The position numbers and the translations under genes were made by a program. Positions 1-7,446 of a DNA stretch of 64,000 bases are shown here, in pieces; the first letter of the stretch is position 1, and every line of letters starts with the position of its first letter. The notes under the pieces were generated by a model. The model saw nothing but the letters and a program-made list of their open reading frames with translations. It was not told the origin of the DNA and made no database searches. The DNA comes from Pseudomonas mucoides (GTDB taxonomy: Bacteria > Pseudomonadota > Gammaproteobacteria > Pseudomonadales > Pseudomonadaceae), in the NCBI RefSeq assembly GCF_015461845.1, contig NZ_JACOPW010000003.1, forward strand, positions 558,001 through 622,000. The letters are read 5' to 3'.

Positions 1-229
1 CGACAGCAAACACCTGCCGCGCCTGACCGAACGCTTCTACCGCGTCGACTCCAGCCGCAATTCCAACACCGGCGGCACCGGCCTGGGCCTGGCTATCGTC
101 AAACACGTGTTGTTGCGCCACCGCGCGCGGATGGAAATCAGCAGCGTGCCAGGCCACGGCAGCACCTTCACCTGCCACTTTGCCCCGGCTCAGGTGGCCA
201 AATCCCAAGTCCTGAGAACCGCTGACTGA
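1..229 (+). CDS. phoR: Phosphate regulon sensor kinase PhoR, C-terminal end (partial)
   Basis: Only the last 76 codons are present, in frame from base 2. They hold the end of a histidine-kinase ATPase domain: the RFYRVD segment followed by the G2 box GGTGLGLAIVKH, then the GHGSTFTCHF end of the ATP-binding fold. Naming it PhoR rests on position: the CNNM/CBS protein, M23 protein, response regulator and phoU-pst operon that follow are the neighbours of phoBR in Pseudomonas. PhoR would sense phosphate status through PstSCAB-PhoU and phosphorylate PhoB at the inner membrane. The sensor part lies outside the window, so the identity is inferred from context. Confidence 0.85.
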   Translation, partial: DSKHLPRLTERFYRVDSSRNSNTGGTGLGLAIVKHVLLRHRARMEISSVPGHGSTFTCHFAPAQVAKSQVLRTAD

Positions 230-354
230 TACCGGCCAGCACGCGCCACTAGGCAATCACCGAGTCAGCCGCTACATTGGCTGACTTGTGCCTGCCCTTC
301 AGGCACCGCATTACTCCCCTTTTTTTGAATAGACGGAACCCGCAAAACCCCATC

Positions 355-1695
355 ATGGACCCTTCCCCTGGCTTGACCCTCGCAACAATATTCGCCGACT
401 TCGGCATGATTCTCTTTGCTCTGATCCTGGTGTTGCTCAACGGATTTTTCGTTGCGGCGGAATTTGCCATGGTCAAACTGCGCTCGACGCGAGTCGAGGC
501 CATCGCCGATAAAAACGGCTGGCGCGGACATATCCTGCGCACCGTTCACAGTCAGCTCGATGCGTACCTCTCGGCGTGCCAGTTAGGTATCACCCTCGCC
601 TCCCTCGGCCTTGGCTGGGTCGGTGAACCGGCGTTCGCGCACATCCTCGAGCCGATGCTTGAAGCAGTTGGCGTGCAGTCGGCCGAAGTGATCAAAGGCG
701 TCTCGTTCTTCGCCGCGTTCTTCGTCATTTCGTACCTGCACATCGTGGTCGGCGAGCTGGCCCCGAAATCCTGGGCCATCCGCAAACCGGAACTGCTGTC
801 GCTGTGGACTGCCGTGCCGCTGTACCTGTTCTACTGGGCCATGTACCCGGCGATCTACCTGCTGAACGCCAGCGCCAACACCATCCTGCGCATCGCCGGC
901 CAGGGTGAGCCCGGCCCGCATCACGAGCACCATTACAGCCGTGAAGAACTGAAACTGATCCTGCACTCCAGCCGTGGCCAGGACCCGAGCGACCAAGGCA
1001 TGCGCGTATTGGCCTCGGCTGTGGAAATGGGCGAGCTGGAAGTGGTCGACTGGGCCAATTCCCGGGAAGACCTGGTGACGCTGGAGTTCAACGCACCGCT
1101 GAAAGAGATCCTGGCGATGTTCCGTCGCCACAAATTCAGCCGTTACCCGGTGTACGACAGCGAGCGACAGGAGTTCGTCGGCCTGCTGCACATCAAGGAC
1201 CTGCTGCTGGAGCTGGCGGCGCTGGATCACATCCCCGAGTCGTTCAACCTGGCTGAGCTGACCCGGCCGCTGGAACGCGTCTCGCGGCACATGCCGTTGT
1301 CGCAGCTGCTGGAGCAATTTCGCAAGGGCGGCTCGCACTTCGCCCTGGTGGAAGAGGCCGATGGCAACGTCATTGGCTACCTGACCATGGAGGACGTGCT
1401 GGAAGTGCTGGTTGGCGACATTCAGGACGAACATCGCAAGGCCGAGCGCGGGATCCTCGCGTACCAGCCTGGAAAACTGCTGGTGCGCGGTGATACACCG
1501 CTGTTCAAGGTCGAACGCCTGTTGGGCATCGACCTGGATCACGTCGAAGCCGAAACCCTCGCCGGGCTGGTCTACGAAAGCCTCAAGCGGGTGCCGGAAG
1601 AGGAAGAAGTGCTGGAAGTCGAAGGTTTGCGGATCATCATCAAGAAGATGAAAGGGCCGAAGATCATTCTGGCCAAGGTGTTAATGCTCGACTAA
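355..1695 (+). CDS. CNNM/CBS-domain membrane protein of the CorC/HlyC 'hemolysin' family
   Basis: This 446-residue protein has an N-terminal CNNM (DUF21) membrane domain with four hydrophobic segments at about residues 15-190, containing AAEFAMVKLR and the VGELAPKSWAIRK stretch. A CBS-domain pair follows at about 225-345 (HKFSRYPVYD, VIGYLTMEDVLEVLVGDI), then a CorC_HlyC transporter-associated domain at about 360-440. Family members are linked to divalent cation (Mg/Co) efflux or homeostasis; the old 'hemolysin' name is misleading. I chose the ATG at 355 because DUF21 begins soon after it; an in-frame start at 277 would add 26 residues without hydrophobic character. The gene follows phoR on the same strand with about 125 bp between them. 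Confidence 0.85.
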   Translation: MDPSPGLTLATIFADFGMILFALILVLLNGFFVAAEFAMVKLRSTRVEAIADKNGWRGHILRTVHSQLDAYLSACQLGITLASLGLGWVGEPAFAHILEPMLEAVGVQSAEVIKGVSFFAAFFVISYLHIVVGELAPKSWAIRKPELLSLWTAVPLYLFYWAMYPAIYLLNASANTILRIAGQGEPGPHHEHHYSREELKLILHSSRGQDPSDQGMRVLASAVEMGELEVVDWANSREDLVTLEFNAPLKEILAMFRRHKFSRYPVYDSERQEFVGLLHIKDLLLELAALDHIPESFNLAELTRPLERVSRHMPLSQLLEQFRKGGSHFALVEEADGNVIGYLTMEDVLEVLVGDIQDEHRKAERGILAYQPGKLLVRGDTPLFKVERLLGIDLDHVEAETLAGLVYESLKRVPEEEEVLEVEGLRIIIKKMKGPKIILAKVLMLD

Positions 1696-1706
1696 ACCAC
1701 AAAACC

Positions 1707-1732
1707 TGCGGGAGCGACCCTGCTCGCGAAGG
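1707..1732. repeat. Half of a Pseudomonas REP-like palindromic element
   Basis: A degenerate half copy of the GGGAGCGA...CTGCTCGCGA motif that occurs elsewhere in the window as full inverted pairs. It sits in the short convergent gap after the CNNM/CBS gene. Confidence 0.4.
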
Positions 1733-1751
1733 CGTCAGTACAGGCAACACA

Positions 1752-2654
1752 TCACTGCTTGCCCAACACAAAGTTGGGCAACACCCCCATCGGTTGTTTG
1801 AACTGGTACGGAATCGACACCAGCCCCAGTCCCGTATTGCGCTGCACCACAAAATGCAGGTGCGGCCCGGTGCTGTTGCCGGTGTTGCCCGACAGCGCCA
1901 ACGCACTGCCCACCGACACCCGCTGCCCCTCACGAACACAGACCGAACCTTGCTTGAGGTGCAGGTACACGCCCATGGTCCCGTCATCGTGCAGCACCCG
2001 CACGAAATTGCCCGACGGATTGGTGCCACGCCCCGTTTGCCCGCTCTCGGTTTTCACCACCACCCCGCCACGCGCAGCGATGATCGGCGTGCCTTCAGGC
2101 ATGGCGATGTCGATCGCGTAGCGACTCTTCGGCCCGAAGTGGCTGTAGGCGCCTTCGGCACCCTGGCTCACATGAAACGGACCGCCTCGCCAGGGGAACG
2201 GGTATCGATAGGCCATGGCAGACCCTGAGGGGTTGCCCAAGGCGTATTTGAACTTCGGGGTGTACACGAGCGGCCTTCCGGCCTGAGTCGCGGTGAGCAC
2301 TGCGACACGGACGCTGCTGCGCGCCGGCAATACCTTGCGAATCGGTTTACCCGGCGCGCCGCTGACGTTTTTCAACCCGGCGAAACTCAAGCCGATCTCC
2401 ACTGGCGCGTACAGGTTATTGCGCACGTACACGCTGTGCTCGCCGTCCTTCTTCAGGAAAACCAGGTACACCTGACGCTCAAGGTGCTCATCCATGCGAT
2501 CTCGAAAAACGAACACCTCGGAGCCTTTCGTGGGGCGGTCACTGTAGGAGACCACGCCATTGGCGTCGGTGGACTTGTAGACCGTCACGGCCATCGCCGA
2601 AGTGGCGGCCATGAACAGACCACAGAAAAACAGCAGGCGCGCGAGCATGGGCAA
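1752..2654 (-). CDS. Exported M23-type peptidase-like protein with N-terminal DUF4124
   Basis: This 300-residue protein starts with a signal peptide (MPMLARLLFFCGLFMAATSAMA) followed by a DUF4124-like segment (VYKSTDANGVVSYSDRP). From about residue 160 to 280 it has an M23/LysM-peptidase fold: RYAIDIAMPEGTPI, a glycine-rich GRGTNPSGNFVRVLH strand and the HLHFVV motif that supplies metal-ligand histidines. The usual HxxxD first motif is altered: four residues before the Asp there is Arg, and the nearest His is in SHFGPK upstream, so hydrolase activity is uncertain. M23 proteins act on peptidoglycan in the periplasm, as endopeptidases or as activators of amidases. Convergent with the CNNM/CBS gene; this order is conserved beside phoR in Pseudomonas as I recall it. 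Confidence 0.8.
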   Translation of the reverse strand: MPMLARLLFFCGLFMAATSAMAVTVYKSTDANGVVSYSDRPTKGSEVFVFRDRMDEHLERQVYLVFLKKDGEHSVYVRNNLYAPVEIGLSFAGLKNVSGAPGKPIRKVLPARSSVRVAVLTATQAGRPLVYTPKFKYALGNPSGSAMAYRYPFPWRGGPFHVSQGAEGAYSHFGPKSRYAIDIAMPEGTPIIAARGGVVVKTESGQTGRGTNPSGNFVRVLHDDGTMGVYLHLKQGSVCVREGQRVSVGSALALSGNTGNSTGPHLHFVVQRNTGLGLVSIPYQFKQPMGVLPNFVLGKQ

Positions 2655-2769
2655 GGTTCTGTCGAGTAAGGCCTTGGGGTGAGCCTAGCAGCTGCAATGG
2701 ACCCAAGGAGTCGGCAGATGTTTCAAATGATCGTTCCCACTCTCCAGCTATGTGGTGATTTTGAGGGCC

Positions 2770-2836
2770 CCATCGCGAGCAAGCTCGCTCCCACAGGGGA
2801 ATGCATTCCGGTGTGGGAGCCTGCTGGCGAAAGCGG
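2770..2836. repeat. REP-like inverted pair
   Basis: ATCGCGAGCAAGCTCGCTCC followed after about 15 bases by GTGGGAGCCTGCTGGCGAAAG in inverse orientation. It lies in the 200-bp space between the M23 gene start and the response-regulator gene end; nothing else is evident there. Confidence 0.8.
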
Positions 2837-2854
2837 ACTGTCAGGCGACGAAGA

Positions 2855-3754
2855 TTACGCGCCAGGAATGAAGTGCTTCTGTGCCGTACCACGAGCAATC
2901 AGGCGGGAGATGTAGTCGAGTTTTTGCGCGTCCTGGTCGACGAAGCGGAAGGTCAGTTGCAACCAGTCGCTGTCCGGTTTCGGCTCATGGGCGACGACAG
3001 CGTGCAGGTAACCGTTCAGGCGCGCGATTTCAGCGTTCTCGCCCTGCTCCAGGTCGAGCACCGCGCTGTCGAGGATTTGTGGCAGCGTGTCGGTGCGCTT
3101 AACCACCAGCAGCGCTTCCTTGATGCTCAAGGCCTTGATCACGCATTGCTGGATGCCGCTCGGCAAGCGCAGCTGGCCTTGACCACGACCACTGGCAGGC
3201 GCGACGGCAGCCGGGGCCTTGACCGGTGGGCTGTTGAGCAAACCACGAGACGGGGCGGCAGCTGGCGTCGGTGCGATCACGGCCGGTTTGCCGCCGGTCA
3301 AGGCGCTGAGGGTATCGTTGCCGAAGGCCGAGTTCATTTTCGCCGGCGCGCCGCTCATCAGGGCGTCCAGTTTGCCGACCTTGTTCAACGCCTGCTTGAC
3401 CTTGGTCAGCAGTTGTTCGTTGGTGAAGGGCTTGCTGACGTAGCCGGAAACGCCGGCCTGAATCGCCTGGACCACGTTCTCCTTGTCGCCACGGCTGGTG
3501 ACCATCACGAAGGGCATGGTCTTGAGGTGGTCCTGCTGGCGACACCAGGTCAGCAGTTCCAGGCCTGACATTTCCGGCATTTCCCAATCGCACAGGACCA
3601 GGTCGAACGTCTCCTTGGCCAGCATGGCCTGAGCCTTTCTGCCGTTGATCGCGTCTTCCGTGCGAATGCCCGGGAAGTAGTTGCGCAGGGCTTTCTTTAC
3701 CAGGTCACGAATGAACGCTGCATCGTCCACCACCAACACGCTGATCTTGCTCAT
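2855..3754 (-). CDS. Response regulator with C-terminal PilZ-like domain
   Basis: A CheY-like receiver occupies residues 1-125: acidic pair in VLVVDDAAF, phospho-acceptor Asp56 in LVLCDWEMPEMSG, MVTSRG with the conserved Thr/Ser, and Lys in YVSKPF. A proline/alanine-rich linker (about 130-180, PTPAAAPSRG) leads to a C-terminal domain of about 115 residues that looks PilZ-like but without a clear RxxxR c-di-GMP motif. No DNA-binding domain is visible, so output is probably through protein contact. It sits alone between the M23 gene and phoU; the linkage to the pho locus is conserved in the genus, but its partner kinase cannot be told from the sequence. Confidence 0.8.
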   Translation of the reverse strand: MSKISVLVVDDAAFIRDLVKKALRNYFPGIRTEDAINGRKAQAMLAKETFDLVLCDWEMPEMSGLELLTWCRQQDHLKTMPFVMVTSRGDKENVVQAIQAGVSGYVSKPFTNEQLLTKVKQALNKVGKLDALMSGAPAKMNSAFGNDTLSALTGGKPAVIAPTPAAAPSRGLLNSPPVKAPAAVAPASGRGQGQLRLPSGIQQCVIKALSIKEALLVVKRTDTLPQILDSAVLDLEQGENAEIARLNGYLHAVVAHEPKPDSDWLQLTFRFVDQDAQKLDYISRLIARGTAQKHFIPGA

Positions 3755-3878
3755 CCATCACCCCTCGAAAAAATCCCGGCAAGCATACCGTTTTGCTGAT
3801 GGCACATTGCCAAAAACCTTCAGTCACGCCGGGACTTTTCGTTCGCGGGTGCTGCTAGTAACGTCGAAAACCACACAC

Positions 3879-3911
3879 AAAAACGCCCGGCCAAAGGACC
3901 GGGCGTTTTTC
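3879..3911 (-). terminator. Rho-independent terminator of the phoU-pst operon
   Basis: Inverted arms AAAACGCCCGG and CCGGGCGTTTT with an 8-base loop. The terminal A/T tracts make it usable in both directions; it lies 11 bp after the phoU stop on the minus strand. Confidence 0.85.
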
Positions 3912-3921
3912 TTGGGCAGTC

Positions 3922-4683
3922 TTACTTATCGTCAGCTTTGCCCGGAACATTAGCGGTTTCACCGCTTGTTCCTTCAACTTCTTCTTTCATGCGCTTGAGG
4001 CCCAGGTGACGCACGTCGGTGCCGCGCACCAGGTAAATCACCAGTTCCGAGATATTGCGCGCGTGGTCGCCGATCCGTTCCAGCGAACGCAACACCCAGA
4101 TAATGCTCAAGACCCGCGAGATAGAGCGTGGGTCTTCCATCATGTAGGTCGCCAGCTCACGCAGGGCGGTCTTGTATTCGCGGTCGATGATCTTGTCGTA
4201 CTGCGCCACCGACAGCGCCAGGTCGGCGTCGAAACGGGCAAACGCGTCCAGCGCATCGCGCACCATGTTGCGCACCTGATCGCCAATGTGGCGAACCTCG
4301 ACGTAACCGCGCGGCGCTTCGCCTTCTTCGCACAACTGAATGGCGCGGCGGGCAATCTTGGTCGCTTCGTCACCGATGCGTTCCAGGTCGATGACCGACT
4401 TGGAGATGCTGATGATCAGGCGCAAGTCAGACGCTGCCGGCTGACGACGGGCCAGAATGCGCAGGCATTCTTCGTCGATGTTGCGTTCCATCTGGTTGAT
4501 CTGGTCGTCGATCTCGCGAACCTGCTGGGCCAGACCGGAGTCGGCTTCGATCAGCGCGGTCACCGCGTCGTTGACCTGCTTTTCCACCAACCCGCCCATG
4601 GCCAGGAGGTGGCTGCGCACTTCCTCCAGTTCAGCGTTGAACTGCGCAGAAATGTGGTGGGTAAGGCCTTCTTTACTAATCAT
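3922..4683 (-). CDS. phoU: Phosphate transport system regulatory protein PhoU
   Basis: This 253-residue all-helical protein carries the two PhoU repeats, with the metal-binding type segments RNIDEECLRILARRQPAA... and LERIGDEATKIARR near residues 60-100 and LERIGDHARNISELVIYLV near residues 205-225. It links the Pst transporter with PhoR and holds PhoR in its inactive state when phosphate is plentiful. The ATG at 4683 is chosen over an upstream in-frame one because GGAGCG lies about 9 bases before it. It is the last gene of the leftward pst operon, separated from pstB by a repeat-containing gap of about 120 bp and followed by a strong terminator. Confidence 0.95.
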   Translation of the reverse strand: MISKEGLTHHISAQFNAELEEVRSHLLAMGGLVEKQVNDAVTALIEADSGLAQQVREIDDQINQMERNIDEECLRILARRQPAASDLRLIISISKSVIDLERIGDEATKIARRAIQLCEEGEAPRGYVEVRHIGDQVRNMVRDALDAFARFDADLALSVAQYDKIIDREYKTALRELATYMMEDPRSISRVLSIIWVLRSLERIGDHARNISELVIYLVRGTDVRHLGLKRMKEEVEGTSGETANVPGKADDK

Positions 4684-4700
4684 CTGTTTCGCTCCGCGAA

Positions 4701-4799
4701 AGTTGCAAGCTTCAAGCTGCAAGCTTCAAGCAGTTATGTATAAGTCCTGATATCGCACCGCTTCTTTCTTGCCGCTTGAAGCTTGCGGCTTGCAGCTGT
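4701..4799. repeat. Inverted repeat of GCAAGCTTCAAGC units between pstB and phoU
   Basis: Two ~33-bp arms made of the unit GCTTCAAGC/GCTTGAAGC are placed in inverse orientation at 4701-4733 and 4767-4799, so the pstB-phoU transcript could form a long hairpin. It differs from the GTGGGAGCGAGC family elsewhere in the window. Such an intercistronic hairpin may adjust the relative amounts of pstB and phoU mRNA (inference). Confidence 0.75.
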
Positions 4800-4803
4800 A
4801 CGG

Positions 4804-5637
4804 CTAGCCGTACCGCCCCGTGATGTAGTCTTCGGTCTGTTTCTTCGCCGGATTGGTGAACAGGGTGTCGGTGTCGCCGAATTCCACCAGTTTGCCCATG
4901 TACATGAACGCCGTGTAGTCGGAAACCCGCGCGGCCTGTTGCATGTTGTGGGTCACGATGACGATGGTGAATTTCGATTTCAGTTCGTAGATCAGCTCTT
5001 CGACTTTCAGCGTGGAGATCGGGTCGAGTGCCGAGCACGGTTCGTCGAGCAGCAGCACTTCCGGTTCCACGGCGATGGTGCGCGCGATGACCAGACGTTG
5101 TTGCTGGCCACCGGACAGACCCAGTGCCGATTCATGCAGACGGTCCTTGACCTCGTCCCACAGCGCCGCGCCTTTCAACGCCCATTCAACGGCTTCGTCG
5201 AGGATGCGCTTCTTGTTGATGCCCTGGATGCGCAGGCCATACACAACGTTTTCGTAGATGGTTTTCGGGAACGGGTTCGGCTTCTGGAACACCATGCCCA
5301 CGCGACGACGCAGTTCGGCCACGTCTTCGCCCTTGCGGTAGATGTTGTTGCCGTAGAGGTTGATCGCGCCTTCGACACGGCAGCCATCCACCAGGTCGTT
5401 CATGCGGTTGAAGGTCCGCAGCAGCGTGGATTTACCGCAGCCGGACGGGCCGATGAACGCGGTCACACGCTGTTTCGGGATGTTCATGCTGACGTCGTAC
5501 AGCGCTTGTTTCTCGCCGTAGAACAGGCTCAGGCCCGGCACTTCAATGGCCACGGTTTCCTGCTCGAGACTCAGGCTCTGTTTGTCGCGACCCAACGCCG
5601 ACATGTTGATGCCGTGGGTATGTGTTTCGTGCTGCAT
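4804..5637 (-). CDS. pstB: Phosphate ABC transporter ATP-binding protein PstB
   Basis: The 277-residue ATPase subunit has Walker [10 protein letters not shown] at about residues 63-71, signature LSGGQQQR and Walker [13 protein letters not shown] at about 173-205, and the switch His in [11 protein letters not shown]. An N-terminal extension of about 30 residues precedes the nucleotide-binding domain. It powers high-affinity phosphate import by the PstCA channel and takes part in signalling to PhoR through PhoU. It lies 123 bp downstream of pstA. Confidence 0.97.
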   Translation of the reverse strand: MQHETHTHGINMSALGRDKQSLSLEQETVAIEVPGLSLFYGEKQALYDVSMNIPKQRVTAFIGPSGCGKSTLLRTFNRMNDLVDGCRVEGAINLYGNNIYRKGEDVAELRRRVGMVFQKPNPFPKTIYENVVYGLRIQGINKKRILDEAVEWALKGAALWDEVKDRLHESALGLSGGQQQRLVIARTIAVEPEVLLLDEPCSALDPISTLKVEELIYELKSKFTIVIVTHNMQQAARVSDYTAFMYMGKLVEFGDTDTLFTNPAKKQTEDYITGRYG

Positions 5638-5674
5638 GGGAGGCTCCCTGTGCTAACAAATTCGGTTCGTTGAA

Positions 5675-5701
5675 CCGCTGGCTTGGTATTCGGGCCAGCG
5701 G
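5675..5701 (-). other. Hairpin in the pstA-pstB intercistronic gap
   Basis: Perfect 8-bp arms CCGCTGGC / GCCAGCGG with an 11-base loop and no T-tract on either side. It may be an mRNA processing or stability element between pstA and pstB; this is inference only. Confidence 0.45.
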
Positions 5702-5760
5702 CTTACTCAAAATCTCTGTCTGACACCAGCTCCCTCAAGGGACAGCGGCGACCAATTAAC

Positions 5761-7431
5761 TTAGCTATCCAGCGCTTTGTATTTCTCGCGCAGGTGGTTC
5801 CGGATGTAGACGGCCGACAGGTTCAGCGTGGCGATCACCAGTACCAGCAGCAGTGCCGTGGCGTATACCAGCGGCCGCGCGGCTTCGACGTTCGGGCTCT
5901 GGAAGCCGACGTCATAAATATGGAAGCCCAGGTGCATGATCTTCTGGTCAAGGTGAAGGTACGGGTAGTTGCCATCCAGCGGCAGCGACGGCGCCAGTTT
6001 CACCACACCCACCAGCATCAGCGGCGCCACTTCACCGGCGGCACGCGCCACGGCGAGGATCATGCCGGTCATCATCGCGGGGCTGGCCATCGGCAGCACG
6101 ATCTTCCACAAGGTTTCTGCCTTGGTCGCGCCGAGGGCCAACGAGCCTTCACGCACGGTGCGAGGAATCCGCGCCAGGCCTTCTTCGGTGGCCACGATCA
6201 CCACCGGTACGGCCAGCAGTGCCAGGGTCAGCGAGGCCCAGAGCAGACCCGGTGTACCGAAGGTCGGTGCCGGCAAGGCTTCAGGGAAGAACAACCGGTC
6301 AACCGAGCCGCCCAGTACATAGACGAAGAACCCCAGACCGAACACGCCGTAAACAATGGCCGGTACGCCCGCCAGGTTGTTCACCGCGATGCGGATAATC
6401 CGGGTCAACGTGTTCTGCTTGGCGTATTCACGCAGGTAAACCGCTGCCAGCACGCCGAATGGCGTCACGATCATCGCCATGATCAACGTCATCATCACGG
6501 TGCCGAAAATCGCCGGGAAGATCCCGCCCTCGGTATTCGCTTCACGCGGGTCGTCGGACAGGAATTCCCAGACCTTGCTGAAGTAGAAACCGACCTTGGT
6601 CATCGTGCCCATGGCGTTCGGCTGGTAAGCGTGAACTACCTTGCCGATGCTGATTTCGACTTCCTTGCCGTTCGCATCGCGGGCCGTGAGGCTGTCGCGG
6701 TTGAACTGGGCGTGCAGGTCATTCAGACGGGCTTCGATGTCTTGATAACGTGCATTCAGCTCGGCGCGCTCGGCATCCATGTCCGCTTGCGCGGCGGCGT
6801 CGAGTTTGCCGGCCAGTTCCAGTTTGCGACCGTGCAGACGAATGCGTTCCAGACCCGAGTTGATGGCGCCGATGTCGACCTTTTCCAGGGTCTTGAGCTG
6901 TGCCGCGAGCTTGTTCACGCGATCAACACGCGCCTGCAGTTCCGGCCAGGCCGCTTCGCCTTCAGCGATGACTTTGCCGTCCTGTTTGAGGTTGACCAGG
7001 TAGCCGTAGAAGTTGCCCCACTCGCGACGCTCGATGGTCATCAGCTCAGGCGGGTTTTTCTGGTTGGTCAGCCACTCGCCGACGATCCAGGTGAAGTCGT
7101 TGCCGTTCAAGTCACGGTTACCGACTTTGATCAGCTCGCGGGTCATGAACTCCGGGCCCTGATCGGGTACCGGCAGGCCAGCGCTTTTCAGGCGCTCACG
7201 CGGCACTTCTTCCTTCTGTACCACTTCGCCGATGACCAGGTGATTGGCCTGGCCCGGCACGTCGTAGCTGGCGTGAATCAAATCCGCCGGCCAGAAGTGA
7301 CCCAGGCCGCGCACGGCAATCACGGCCAGCAGGCCAATGGTCATGATGACCGCGATGGACACCGCGCCACCGCTGATCCAGACGCCCGGGGCGCCGCTCT
7401 TGAACCATCCATTCAGGGAGTTCTGTTTCAC
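5761..7431 (-). CDS. pstA: Phosphate ABC transporter permease PstA (long Pseudomonas-type form)
   Basis: This 556-residue permease is much longer than the E. coli protein (about 296). One membrane segment near residues 20-42 is followed by a ~240-residue non-membrane, partly coiled-coil insert (LDAAAQADMDAERAELNARY), and the permease domain with its remaining membrane segments occupies the C-terminal ~280 residues. The EAA-loop type motif is EGSLALGATKAETLWKIVLP. With PstC it forms the inner-membrane phosphate channel. It follows pstC after 15 bp, indicating a shared transcript. Confidence 0.95.
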   Translation of the reverse strand: MKQNSLNGWFKSGAPGVWISGGAVSIAVIMTIGLLAVIAVRGLGHFWPADLIHASYDVPGQANHLVIGEVVQKEEVPRERLKSAGLPVPDQGPEFMTRELIKVGNRDLNGNDFTWIVGEWLTNQKNPPELMTIERREWGNFYGYLVNLKQDGKVIAEGEAAWPELQARVDRVNKLAAQLKTLEKVDIGAINSGLERIRLHGRKLELAGKLDAAAQADMDAERAELNARYQDIEARLNDLHAQFNRDSLTARDANGKEVEISIGKVVHAYQPNAMGTMTKVGFYFSKVWEFLSDDPREANTEGGIFPAIFGTVMMTLIMAMIVTPFGVLAAVYLREYAKQNTLTRIIRIAVNNLAGVPAIVYGVFGLGFFVYVLGGSVDRLFFPEALPAPTFGTPGLLWASLTLALLAVPVVIVATEEGLARIPRTVREGSLALGATKAETLWKIVLPMASPAMMTGMILAVARAAGEVAPLMLVGVVKLAPSLPLDGNYPYLHLDQKIMHLGFHIYDVGFQSPNVEAARPLVYATALLLVLVIATLNLSAVYIRNHLREKYKALDS

Positions 7432-7446
7432 AGACTTCTACCTTTC

